Source: Prorocentrum cordatum
Taxonomy: Eukaryota; Sar; Dinophyceae; Prorocentrales; Prorocentraceae
Length of the DNA: 20,000 bases
Direction: 5' to 3'
Assembly (NCBI GenBank): GCA_963575745.1
Contig: CAUYUJ010007224.1
Span: 467,501 to 487,500 of the forward strand
Shown here piece by piece: positions 8,791 through 16,417 of the stretch. Made by a program: the position numbers and the translations under genes. The notes under the pieces were generated by a model. That model was not told where the DNA came from. It did no database searches and saw only the letters and a list, made by a program, of their open reading frames with translations. Each line of letters starts with the position of its first letter. Positions within the stretch are counted from its first letter, which is position 1.

Positions 8791-8802
8791 GGCTGTTCAC
8801 GG

Positions 8803-9312
8803 TTGGGTCGATGGCAGTGGTCTTCCTGGGGGACAGGCCGCTGCAGCGCCGCCCGCCGCAGGAGGTGCTTTGGTGCCCGCGCCGTTGGGCCCCCGGCTGG
8901 AGCCGCCCCGCCGCTGGCGGGAGGGGGAGCCCCGGCTGTCGGTGGCGCCGGAGTGCTCGCGCCCCCGCCCAGGGCCGCCGCTGGGCCCGCTGGGCCTGCC
9001 GTGGTGGCGCCCGCCGGGGGTGCGCAGTGGATCGTCATGGCGGGGCAGGACTGGAGTGTGGATTGTCTGGATGCCAACGCCATCATCCGAGGGAAGTTTG
9101 CCTTCGTCAAACTGGGGGCCGCTACGCTTGTCCTGGAGTGCGTCGGGGTCGGGAGCAAGCTCGGCATCCTCGAGGCGAGGAAGCGCGAAATGGAGGCTGC
9201 TGTCGCTGCCGTGCCCGCGGCTGGCGGCCTGGTGGCAGCCATCGCGGGCCCGCCGACGGCTGGAGCTCCCTCATCCGCGGACTCGCCAGTCCGCGCGGCC
9301 GACGCCCGAATG
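8803..9312 (+). pseudogene. Relic Pro/Ala/Gly linker and following domain (frame 1)
   Basis: Frame 1 begins in a Pro/Ala/Gly linker, then becomes complex from about 9018: WIVMAGQDWSVDCLDANAII, a short strand-rich region, a helix with EARKREMEAAVAAVPA, and finally RAADARMF. Family proteins also place a Pro/Ala-rich linker ahead of this domain. At about 9312 frame 1 loses similarity and frame 3 takes over with PVLYDQMGQRFR, with no inserted bases between them. A 1-nt deletion or 2-nt insertion therefore occurred here. Confidence 0.68.
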
Positions 9313-9836
9313 TTCCAGTGCTGTACGACCAGATGGGACAGAGGTTCCGCCCGTACGCCGATGGGGTTGGTCTGCTGGAGGAGCCGCCGTGGAAGGACTT
9401 CCCCATCCAAGGTCCGAGGACAACTCTATGGTTGTGCAAGCTCATTCGAGACCAGGGCTGCGTTCCTCGGACCAGAACGGAGAAGTGGATGCGGGACGCT
9501 CACATTCCAGACAACGACAGGGTCAAGCATGAGCATGGCAGTCTCATGGAGGTCTTCGATTGGGCGCTCACGTACGACCAGTTGGATGTCTCTGCTTTGG
9601 CGTCCTTCGAGCTGCTGTCGAGAAGGATGCAGCTGCTGGGGGAGGCCTACACTGCCAACCCGAAGGCGCCGCGGTTCAAAGGGAGTGAGCACTTCCAGGG
9701 CATCGGCAAGAAGGTCGCGGCGGTCGCGCCGCTGCTCGCCTCGCACGTTGCTCTACAGCTTCGAGGCGAGGCCCAGATCCAGAAGGAATGACGCAAGGCT
9801 CGCGAGGAGGCGGCCCTTGCGAGCAAGGGCTAGCCG
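9313..9836 (+). pseudogene. Relic conserved core upstream of the reverse transcriptase (best preserved part)
   Basis: Frame 3 is open for about 158 codons and is the best recognised part: PVLYDQMGQRFRPYADGV, then WKDFPIQGPRTTLWLCKLI, a basic RTRTEKWM stretch, LTYDQLDVSALASFELLSRR and an Ala-rich helix ending AQIQKE. An in-frame TGA (9789-9791) interrupts what should read on as QKE-x-RKAREE, and a TAG follows at 9831-9833. CGA to TGA by a single transition would explain the first stop. In the family this core precedes the polymerase. Its biochemical role is unknown to me; a nucleic-acid-binding or assembly role is only a guess. Confidence 0.8.
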
Positions 9837-9899
9837 CCCCTCGTCTTTTCCGTTTTCGTGGCCCTGTTCGGGCCGCCAGTCAGTTGTTGGTCTTCTCCG

Positions 9900-10467
9900 A
9901 GGGCGACGGCGAGATTTTGTTTCAGGCATGGCTGATGGTCGCCAGCGCGACCTCTTGCCGCTGCCTCGCCACCACGATTGCGAGGGCCCTCGTGGTCTAC
10001 TCTGTCGTGGAGTTCGACAACGTATTTGTAGGCGCGCCTGGTTGGACAGGCGCTCTGATGATGCCATTTGGGCCCTCAAGGAGCTGGAGGGCGTCGGGGG
10101 CGCATCGCCTTGCGGGCCTGGAGGTGAGCAGACGAGGGCTGCCCTGTCCCTCGTCCGAGAAGCCGTTGCCGCCGCACCTCTGCCGAAGGAACGGCTCGCC
10201 CCGCATGAAGCCCTTGCGGCAAGTCTGCGTGCAGACGCTCGCTACGGATACAGCGAGCGCGCCAGGAACATTGCACCGTTTGGCTCGGCGCCGGTTTCTT
10301 TGCCGAGTCGCGACCTGGTCGGGGTGGACATCTACAAGGTTTTGCCCCGGGCTGCGTCGCGCAAGTTCAAGCGGCTTCGCGACACCATTCTTCTCAGCGG
10401 CGAGGAGTATGCATTCCGCATCAAGAATGGGCGGCTGCCCAACCTGCGCTTCGACCCATTCCTGTAG
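9900..10467 (+). pseudogene. Relic pre-reverse-transcriptase region (frame 1)
   Basis: Frame 1 reads RQRDLLPLP (about 9937-9963), AWLDRRSDDAIWALKELEG (about 10036-10092), a Pro/Ala helix-rich stretch, then ARNIAPFGSAPVSLPSRD (about 10260-10313) and a region ending LRFDPFL. These match the spacing I recall for this family between the core and the polymerase fingers. An in-frame TAG at 10465-10467 stops it, but similarity continues in the same frame on the far side, so the stop is a point lesion, not the natural end. Confidence 0.75.
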
Positions 10468-10757
10468 GCGCATCCTGCTAAGTGGGAGGGATTTTGTCGT
10501 GAACTTCGTGGCGAGGGTCTGGTACGATGGACTCGAACCTACAAGGAAAGGGTTGGTCTGTTCTTTGTTCGCAAGAAGAGTGGTGATTTACGACTCACAT
10601 GTGATGCGCGAAGGAGCAACATTCGATTTTATGTTCCAGGCGCCATTCAACTTTCAACTGGGGGCTCTCTCACTCACGTCGCTTGGAGGCCGCCTCAGGT
10701 CAAACCTTGTACGCAGCCAGCTTCGACAGTAAGGACTACTTCCATGAGCTCAGGACC
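10468..10757 (+). pseudogene. Reverse transcriptase fragment: fingers and first palm motif only
   Basis: In frame 1, 10561-10620 encodes FFVRKKSGDLRLTCDARRSN, a clear match to reverse-transcriptase fingers motifs (F.V.KK.G..R...D.R..N). A frameshift between 10666 and 10683 moves the reading to frame 3, where LYAASFDSKDYFHEL (10707-10751) carries the motif A aspartate in a D.KDYF context (10725-10742). The downstream palm motifs, including the catalytic (Y/F)xDD, are absent because the sequence becomes a CCT tract at about 10754. The fragment cannot polymerise DNA. RNase H or endonuclease domains are not seen. Confidence 0.85.
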
Positions 10758-10905
10758 TCCTTCTCCTGATCCTCCGCCTCCTCCTCCTCCTCCTGATCCT
10801 TCTCCTCTTCCTCCTCCTCCTCCTCCTCCTCCTCCTCCTCCTCCTCCTCCTCCTCCTCCTCAACCTCCCCGTCCCCCGTCCCCCTCCCCCTCCTCCTCCT
10901 CCTGT
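10754..10905. repeat. CCT microsatellite at the 3' end of the retroelement relic
   Basis: Near-perfect CCT triplets, interrupted by GAT and CTT early and grading into CCCCGTCCCC at the right end. It starts within about ten codons of the last recognisable reverse-transcriptase residue, so it marks the truncation point. It could alternatively be an intron's pyrimidine tract, but no continuation of the polymerase is seen beyond it. Confidence 0.95.
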
Positions 10906-11301
10906 CCAACCCGCCCACCGTGCCCCGATGCTGTTTTCTTGTGCACTGGTGTGCCAGGTGTGACCTCGAGCGTGCTGCCTGGCCAATGTCGGGGGTTCGT
11001 AGAGGGAGGGTTATCCCAGGGTGGGGCTGGGGAGCGGGCCCAGCTGGATGCTCCTGTTTAACGCGCTTCCTTTTTCCAGGGGCCGCCCGAAACGATTTTC
11101 ACTCCAACCCCATCTTTGCCGCAACCCCACTTTTGTGGCCCCCCGGTAGTGGGAGACTACATCGGGAGTGGGGGATGAGCAGCATGAGCGCACGGAGATT
11201 CAGAAGCAGGTCGCGCGGCATGCCGTGGAATGGCCCCCCGCGCCCTTTCCTGCCGTGCGCCTACGGCGTAGGCGTAGACTCTACGCCCCCTCCTCCCGGC
11301 A
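10906..11301. other. Spacer with possible splice-like signals, no recognised gene
   Basis: A pyrimidine stretch ending TTTTTCCAG lies near 11080, and one forward frame (about 11168-11250) reads GDEQHERTEIQKQVARHAVEW, a plausible charged helix preceded by a stop at about 11152. Without matching donor sites or homology I do not call a gene. Confidence 0.35.
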
Positions 11302-11400
11302 GAGGCGTATCCGGCCATGCCGCCTGGCAACCAGGGCGTGGTCATGCCGATGCCCCCGATGGCTGGATACCCCGCGCCCCATGGACAGCAGTGGCCTCAG
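11302..11400 (+). CDS. Possible exon, Pro/Met/Gly-rich
   Basis: A pyrimidine-rich run ending in GGCAG (about 11285-11302) resembles a splice acceptor. The following frame reads EAYPAMPPGNQGVVMPMPP then MAGYPAPHGQQWPQ, a Pro/Met/Gln/Gly composition typical of disordered tails of RNA-binding proteins. Another pyrimidine tract ending CTACCTCAG occurs near 11480, compatible with a second acceptor. The upstream frame does not join cleanly and no donor is evident. This is a weak call made from composition alone. Confidence 0.18.
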
Positions 11401-11754
11401 CTGTGCCCGCATCTGTCCCCTCGCTGCCTGGTTCCATTCTTCTCCATGCCCTTCCTCGCTCCGTTCCCTGTTCCCTACCTCAGGCTTCGAGACCAGCTCC
11501 GGCTGGACAGGGCGATGCTCATGCCATCCCTCCCCGCACTCTCATCATCCCGACTCTATCCCTCCTTCGTTTCCCTACCATTATGCTCTCGTTTCGCGTC
11601 GTCCTTGTGTCGTGTCGCAGTGCAGTGTGTTGTTTCGTTCCAGTCCCTTTAACATCGGAGGTTGGGGGGTGTGATCGCAGTGGAACGGAGGGCCCCCCAT
11701 TGGGAAATCGGTTTCGGTTTCGTGTTCGTGTTATGCGTGCGGGCGAGGCAAAGC
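11401..11754. other. C/T-rich spacer, no recognised gene
   Basis: Mostly pyrimidine-biased sequence (11400-11650) followed by GGTTTCGGTTTCGTGTTCGTG short repeats near 11710. No domain is recognised. Confidence 0.5.
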
Positions 11755-11759
11755 TGCGA

Positions 11760-11866
11760 GGGCGCGCGAGAGGAATGATTCCGCTGTCGCTAGGGAGATT
11801 CGGAAACTGCATGGGCGCGCGAGAGGAATGATTCCGCCGTCGATAGGGCGGTTCGAATGCAAAAGT
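11760..11866. repeat. 53-bp tandem duplication
   Basis: GGGCGCGCGAGAGGAATGAT starts at 11760 and again at 11813. The copies continue similar through TTCCG(C)TGTCGNTAGGG and then diverge (AGATTCGGAAACTGC versus CGGTTCGAATGC). Two copies are seen. Confidence 0.85.
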
Positions 11867-11879
11867 CCGGCCCTCCGGT

Positions 11880-12080
11880 GGGTGCGCAATGGCTGGTGGT
11901 GTCCCGCCGTGGTGTCCCGCGTTGTCCCGATGGTGTCCCGCGGTGTCCCGCCGTGGTGTCCCGATGTTGTCTCGTGGTGTCCAGTGGTGTGCCGTGGTGT
12001 CCCGCGGTGTCCCAGTGGTGTCCCGCGGTGTCCCGTGGTGTCCAGTGGTGTCCCGTGTCCCGCGGTATCCCGCCGTGGTG
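11880..12080. repeat. TGGTGTCCC minisatellite
   Basis: Words TGGTGTCCCG, CGGTGTCCCG and TGGTGTCCAG repeat with a basic 9-10 bp unit and longer combinations. Frames are open in all directions because the unit lacks stops. The Val/Pro/Cys/Ser-rich peptides are artefacts. Confidence 0.92.
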
Positions 12081-12087
12081 TCCCGAG

Positions 12088-12185
12088 GCTGTCCCGATCG
12101 ATAGTGAGACCGATAGTGAGGTCGATAACGACCGAGATGTGCTGAGATCGGTAGTGTGATCGATAGTTGGGTCGATAGTGGCATC
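12088..12185. repeat. CGATAGTG-type short tandem repeats
   Basis: TCGATAGTGAGA, CCGATAGTGAGG, TCGATAACGACC, ATCGATAGTTGGG and TCGATAGTGGCA follow one another with an imperfect 12-nt period, directly after the TGGTGTCCC array. Confidence 0.75.
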
Positions 12186-13589
12186 ACATCGCGGCACAAC
12201 ATCGTCATCACGCGTCGTCGCCAACTCGAGGGCGCGCCACCAGCATCGTCATCATCACACCCATCGCAGTTGCCAGCAGTTGGTTCTTTTTTCTCCCCCC
12301 AATATCCTGATCACCCGAAGGTTGGTCGTATAGTACAGGCATATCTTGGCGCTCTCATTTTATGCCAGCTGTGTGCCGCCTTTCGCTTACAGGCTTCGTG
12401 CTTCATCGGCCTCGCAATCCAAGCTTCCCTCACTCACTCCATCCTCCTCGCGCCTCACGTGAATACGTAGATCCGCCCGGCACTCGACCTCAATGTGCAG
12501 ACGGCGGGAAGCAGACCTTCCACCACCTCCCGCCTCCTCCCTCCTCTCTCCGCGGTGGCCGCACGAGTGCCACCCTCCCAGGATCCCCAGGCCACCGTGC
12601 AGAAGAAGCGCCGCCTGGCGCCGTCCCTCCCGAGCGTCCCCCTCTCCCCTCCCCTGCCGTCGTCGGTCGTCGATCCCTCCACCTCCGCTCCCATAGCGCG
12701 TCCCGTGGAAGGGCCCAGCCTTCGAGACTCGAGGACGCTGTCACCTCTTCCTCGGCGGAGTGCCAGCGGGGGGCGGCGGAGGCAGAGCGGGGCCGCCTCC
12801 GTCGGCGCATGCCGGCGAGAGTGCAGGGGAAGCGGGCGGAGGCCGGCGGGAGCGGAAGAGTCGTCCCGCAGAGGTGGCATGTTTTGGGCTGCAGGGTTGC
12901 AGAGCGGGCCGCGTATCCTCTCCTGGTCATCCTCTCCTGCCCCCCCCCCGCTAGAGGTCTCTGGTCTAAGCCAGCCCTGGTTCACCCTGGTGGCAGTGCG
13001 TGGATCACATGGCTTGTCAAACAGCCAGGAGTCAGCTCAGTGGTCAGGTGGTGGCAGGCGGAGAGCCGGGTACGGCACCATGGACAAGCATGTTTGTGGC
13101 AACCGGTGAAGTTGCAACGGGCAGCCCCACGACAGCAGGAAGCAAAGGAGCACACCTGCAGAGAGATGACGAGGTGACCACTGCCAGTCGTGCCTCGTGG
13201 TGCGCCTGACCGGGCATCGACGCTAGAGCATGAAGCTTCCGAAGGGAGAGGCAAGAGACACGCTCTGAATATGTAACTGGCCTGGCTCGTGCAAGGCTCT
13301 CGGCAGGGACCCCCTGGGGAAGCGCACGACGTGAGGAGGGTCGAAGTGAGTACACAGAAAAGGTCCACGAAAACCACTCCGCCTTCGGTCCGCAAGCCGA
13401 CGAAGGGCGACTGGAATACGGAGACCCGTATGGATGGTGATGACCCACCTGCGATGTGATGAGGAGGCGGGGTGGGAATCCTAGGTGCGCCTGCTCGAAA
13501 AAGTGGCTTAGGCTCAGCTCCACGTGACCGAGCGTTGCGGCGGGCTTGTGGGGGAAACGCATGCGGACTGGGCCACTGGAACCTCGGTG
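12186..13589. other. Long non-satellite region, no recognised gene
   Basis: Several overlapping open frames occur on both strands (12362-13177 forward, 12455-12985 reverse, part of 12982-14436 reverse), which is expected of stop-poor GC-rich DNA. One forward frame near 12290-12470 has a hydrophobic stretch (AYLGALILCQLCAAF) but no supporting signals. Pyrimidine runs occur at 12285-12310 and 12520-12560. I make no gene call. Confidence 0.45.
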
Positions 13590-14345
13590 GAGCTAGCTCC
13601 CTATGGGGCCACGCAACGTGTGAGGGGTGTGCCGGATCTGGAGCGGGTACGCCATGTGGACCCTGCCGTTGGGGCCGTCGGTGGAGCTCCCCATGGGGCC
13701 ACGAAGCGTGTGAGGGGCGTGCCGAATCGTATGCGGGTATGCCATGTGGACCCTGCCGCTTGGGCCTTCGGTGGAGCTCCCCATGGGGCCACGAAGCGTG
13801 TGAGGGGCGTGCCGAATCGTATGCCGGTACACCATGTGGACCCTGCCGCTGGGGCCCTCGGTGGAGCTCCCCATGGGGCCACGCAACGTGTGAGGGGCAT
13901 GCCGAATCGGGTGCGGGTACGCCATGTGGACCCTGCCGTTGGGGCCTTCGATGGAGCTCCCCATGGGGCCACGGAGCGTGTGAGGGGCGTGCCGAATCGT
14001 ATGCCGGTACACCATGTGGACCCTGCCGCTGGGGCCCTCGGTGGAGCTCCCCATGGGGCCACGAAGCGTGTGAGAGGGCATGCCGAATCGGGTGCGGGTA
14101 CGCCATGTGGACCCTGCCGTTGGGGCCTTCGATGGAGCTCCCCATGGGGCCACGGAACGTGTGAGGGGCGTGCCGAATCGTATGCCGGTACGCCATGTGG
14201 ACCCTGCCGCTGGGGCCCTCGGTGGAGTTTCTTATGGGGCCACGAAGCGTGTGAGAGGGCGTTCCGAATCGGGTGCGGGTACGCCATGTGGACCCTGCTG
14301 ATGGGGCCTTCGGCGGAGCTCCCAATGGGGCCACGAAACGCGTGA
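13590..14345. repeat. 90-bp satellite array, about eight copies, with 180-bp alternation
   Basis: The landmark ATGGGGCCACG recurs at about 13602, 13692, 13782, 13872, 13962, 14052, 14143, 14233 and 14324. Copies at 13781, 13961 and 14142 share CGTATGCCGG and GCTGGGGCCCTCGG. The intervening copies at 13871, 14051 and 14232 share CGGGTGCGGG and GGGGCCTTCG. Every second unit is therefore most similar, a dimeric higher-order repeat. Copies near 14051 and 14232 carry a 1-nt insertion (GAGAGGGC for GAGGGGC), giving a 91-bp period there. Because 90 is 30 codons, long frames stay open on both strands (for example 13524-14345 forward, 13601-14572 and 12982-14436 reverse). The single-base insertions break any common frame, so I treat these as non-coding. 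Confidence 0.95.
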
Positions 14346-14455
14346 GCGGTGCGTTGAACCCCTGCAAGGACGGGAGGAGGGAGGAAGGGAGGAGGAGGAG
14401 GAGGAGGAGGACGAGGAGGAGGAGGAGGAGGAGCATGAGGAGGAGAGGAGGAACA
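14346..14455 (+). repeat. GGA microsatellite following the 90-bp satellite
   Basis: Imperfect GGA/GGAAGG triplets from about 14368 with one GACGAG and one CATGAGG interruption. Confidence 0.92.
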
Positions 14456-15090
14456 CGGGGGCCGTCTCTTCAAAACGAGGACCCAACACCACAGGATGGT
14501 TGGGAACAAGCTCTTCAGACCCCACGGCCGCCTCCAAGCGCCGCCACATCGTACCGAGACTGACCGCGCCACGCCGCTTCGCGGAGCCCGTTCCGGTGGC
14601 GCGGGCCGAACAGTTTGTTCGGGCTCGGAGGAAAGAGGGTCGGGGCCGAACGTGTATTGTCGGGCGCGCGCGTGAGTTTAGCAAGCGCTCGGGGGGCGAA
14701 CCGCGTGAGTTGGGTCGGGAGGGGGATGGATGGGGGCTGCCTGGCGCGTGGCGCGGAGAGGGTGGGCTCGACGCTGGGGCTGCCTGTCCCTCCTCTTTTC
14801 CCTTCTCCCTCGTCCTCCTCGGTCCTCCTCGGTCCTCCTCGGCGTAGCGTGGCAGCAGCATGGTCGCCTCATAGGCGAATGGGCGACCGGGGGTAGAGCA
14901 ACGTCTTTGGCGCCCCAGCTCGAGCCAGAAGCATAGTTTCCCGAGTTGTTCACGAACGGTCTTGAAGGGCTTGGGAACTGAATTGGGAACTCGATCCTCC
15001 TCGCTTTGGGCGCGCTGGCGCAGCCCAAGTTACACGCGATCGTCGCCCCTCTTCGTCTTCAGCTCGCGGGCGCAGCTTAATCTGCGAGGG
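14456..15090. other. Spacer, no recognised gene; small hairpin and CTCGGTCCTC repeats
   Basis: A 7-bp inverted repeat CCGAACA / TGTTCGG with a 3-nt loop lies at 14606-14622. A 10-nt repeat CGGTCCTCCT occurs about three times at 14810-14842. Short Arg-rich open frames occur on both strands. No gene is recognised. Confidence 0.5.
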
Positions 15091-15263
15091 GTCTCAGGAG
15101 GGGCAAAAACACGCATAAACACAATGAAACGTCGATCCCCAGGAACATATCGGCAAATACAGGAAGGGAGGAGGGGGAGACGAACGTCCAGAAAGTATTG
15201 AAACATATAGGGGATCCTGGGATCTGTGCCTATTTATTTGTGTGCCCCTGGGCCCCGTCCATT
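15091..15263. repeat. Dispersed repeat, copy A
   Basis: Matches copy B at 17571-17738 in the same orientation. Landmarks in order are TCAGGAGGGG, AAAACACRCANANACACAAT, the word ATCGTCGA/GTCGATCCC, CCCAGGAA, AAATA, GGGGGAGACNAA, CCAGAAA, TATTG-AAACAT, GGGGATCCTG and TATTYATTTGTGTG ending near CCCCGTCCATT. It is about 70-75% similar by eye, with small indels. No gene is recognised in either copy. Confidence 0.85.
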
Positions 15264-15649
15264 CGGGAGCGGGGCAGGGGAGGCAGCTCTCCGCGGGCAC
15301 TGCAGCCCTCGGGGCGCGGCAGCGTCCAGCAGCGTCCACCCTGGAGGGCCGTGCTGCACCCGAGATCCTATCTTGCCGTCGTCGTCTCCATCCTCTTCTG
15401 ATCGGCAGCCGCCTGAACGGAATGCAGGCTGATGATTAGTAGAGGAGGAAAAAAAGTACCCATACCTCTACCCGTTCCTCGGTCCTTCCCTTTTCTGCCT
15501 CCTGGGAGGCCCTCGTCGCCACCGCTGGATTCGCCTCGATGTCCTTGGTCAGAAACGCACCCCGGGAGAAGTCCGGGGAGCAGAAATATCGGTACCCTCT
15601 AGTTTCTTCAGGTAAAAGTATCGCCGTGCTGTTTGTTCCGACGCGCGGC
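15264..15649. other. Spacer, no recognised gene
   Basis: A GC-rich first half with CAGCGTCC repeated twice near 15323. A reverse frame (within 15436-16095) is open here but is Arg/Pro-rich and I do not recognise it. Confidence 0.45.
15388..15437. repeat. Short dispersed repeat, copy 1 (partner at 15832-15882)
   Basis: Both copies read CATC-TTC-T-T-TCGGCA-C-CNTGAAC-NAATGCAGG-TGATGAT with about 75% identity by eye over 50 bp. Confidence 0.7.
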
Positions 15650-15654
15650 CTTGC

Positions 15655-15815
15655 GTCTCTGGGAGGGCGCCGCGGGCACCAGGGCAAACCCCGCCTCGGG
15701 CGCGGTGGGCTTGCCGTGGGTTTGCCGCGGCGCCGGTCTCGTCCACCTGGGGCGCGGGGCTCAGGGCTTTCCGTGGGTTTGCCGTGGTGTTGGCGTCGCC
15801 CATTTGGGCGCGTCG
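15655..15815. repeat. 57-bp tandem repeat, two clear copies and a weak third
   Basis: CCGTGGGTTTGCCG occurs at 15714 and again at 15771, each followed by similar GC-rich text ending near CCACCTGGGGCGCG and CCCATTTGGGCGCG. A weaker copy precedes from about 15657. The 57-bp period is 19 codons and keeps a reverse frame open with a GKPT motif per unit, a likely artefact. Confidence 0.78.
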
Positions 15816-15831
15816 AGGATACACGGCGCGG

Positions 15832-15882
15832 CGACATCTTCCTTTGGTCGGCACCACTTGAACATAATGCAGGATGATGATA
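15832..15882. repeat. Short dispersed repeat, copy 2 (partner at 15388-15437)
   Basis: Reads TCGGCACCACTTGAAC then ATAATGCAGGATGATGAT, matching copy 1 in the same orientation. Confidence 0.7.
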
Positions 15883-16417
15883 AAAGAATTGCCAGGATGA
15901 TGATTCGACAAACGGGCCCCAGACAAGGAGACTGCTTTGTGACCGTTGCCTCCCGCCCTCGTCGGGCGCGCGCCTGGACAGCCGACGGGCCAGACGGCAC
16001 CGAAGCGAAGCGGAAGCCGAAGATTCGGAAATTGCAGTCGAGCATCTGATTAAGAAACCTCCTCCCGAAAAGCTGAACCAGCGTTTCTCGACCAACTCGC
16101 CGGAGAGCCGGCCCTAGTTTCTTGAGCACGTTCGCCCCTCCAGCTTCAACAACAGGAATTGGCCCAGGCTTGTTTCAAGAAACTTCTGGGATGCTGGCCC
16201 AGGTTTCTAACACGATCGTTGTCGTAATCGCATGTTCAGCTGTATTTTGTTGATACGTCCCCCCCCCCCCGCATTCTTTGACCAAGCGCCATCTAACATA
16301 TGCTTATACTCTGCACGCTTCGGCCCCGCGAGGCCGGCGCGCAGGCTCGGCAATGGCGAGCGCGTTCGGGCCATGCGCCGCGCACGAAGCGATGTACCAT
16401 GATGTTTGGGGAGGAGT
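15883..16417. other. Spacer, no recognised gene; small direct repeat
   Basis: The word TGGCCCAGG followed by a T-rich stretch occurs twice near 16158 and 16195. A C10 run lies at 16259-16270. Nothing else is recognised. Confidence 0.45.

Larger units (their letters stand above)
8105..10757 (+). mobile_element. Decayed, 3'-truncated dinoflagellate-type reverse-transcriptase element
   Basis: One contiguous protein similarity can be followed through six forward-frame segments: frame 2, 3, 2, 1, 3, 1, then 3 again at the end. The order is a Cys-rich stretch, a membrane segment, a conserved central region and the reverse-transcriptase fingers plus first palm motif. Frame changes occur near 8455, 8605, 8790-8890, 9312, 9840-9920 and 10666-10683. 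In-frame stops are at 8183, 9789, 9831 and 10465. Most junctions have no inserted sequence, so introns cannot explain them. The copy ends at a CCT tract with the rest of the polymerase missing. I assign the family from memory of predicted dinoflagellate proteins. No LTR, target-site duplication or poly-A tail is evident. Confidence 0.82.

Noticed and set aside
7980-9410. A 476-codon reverse frame opposite the retroelement.
   Set aside because: It is antisense to clearly recognisable element motifs. Composition is Arg/Pro/Ala-rich and no motif is seen.
8019-9791. A single 590-codon forward gene.
   Set aside because: Only its 8460-8605 and 9313-9788 parts are element sequence. The rest of this frame is out-of-frame translation, since the true similarity moves to frames 2 and 1.
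8803-10467. A single 554-codon forward gene ending at 10467.
   Set aside because: The 9313-9836 part of this frame is out of frame, and the terminal TAG is followed by continuing same-frame reverse-transcriptase similarity, so it is a relic, not a natural end.
8105-10757. Programmed frameshifting or stop-codon readthrough in a working element.
   Set aside because: Six or more shifts plus four stops and loss of the catalytic palm exceed any plausible recoding scheme. Decay is simpler.
12156-12470. A short membrane protein (hydrophobic AYLGALILCQLCAAF).
   Set aside because: No supporting start context, homology or splice signals. A hydrophobic stretch of this size is expected by chance in pyrimidine-rich DNA.
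13590-14345. A CRISPR array, because of the regular spacing.
   Set aside because: Repeats are contiguous 90-bp units without unique spacers.
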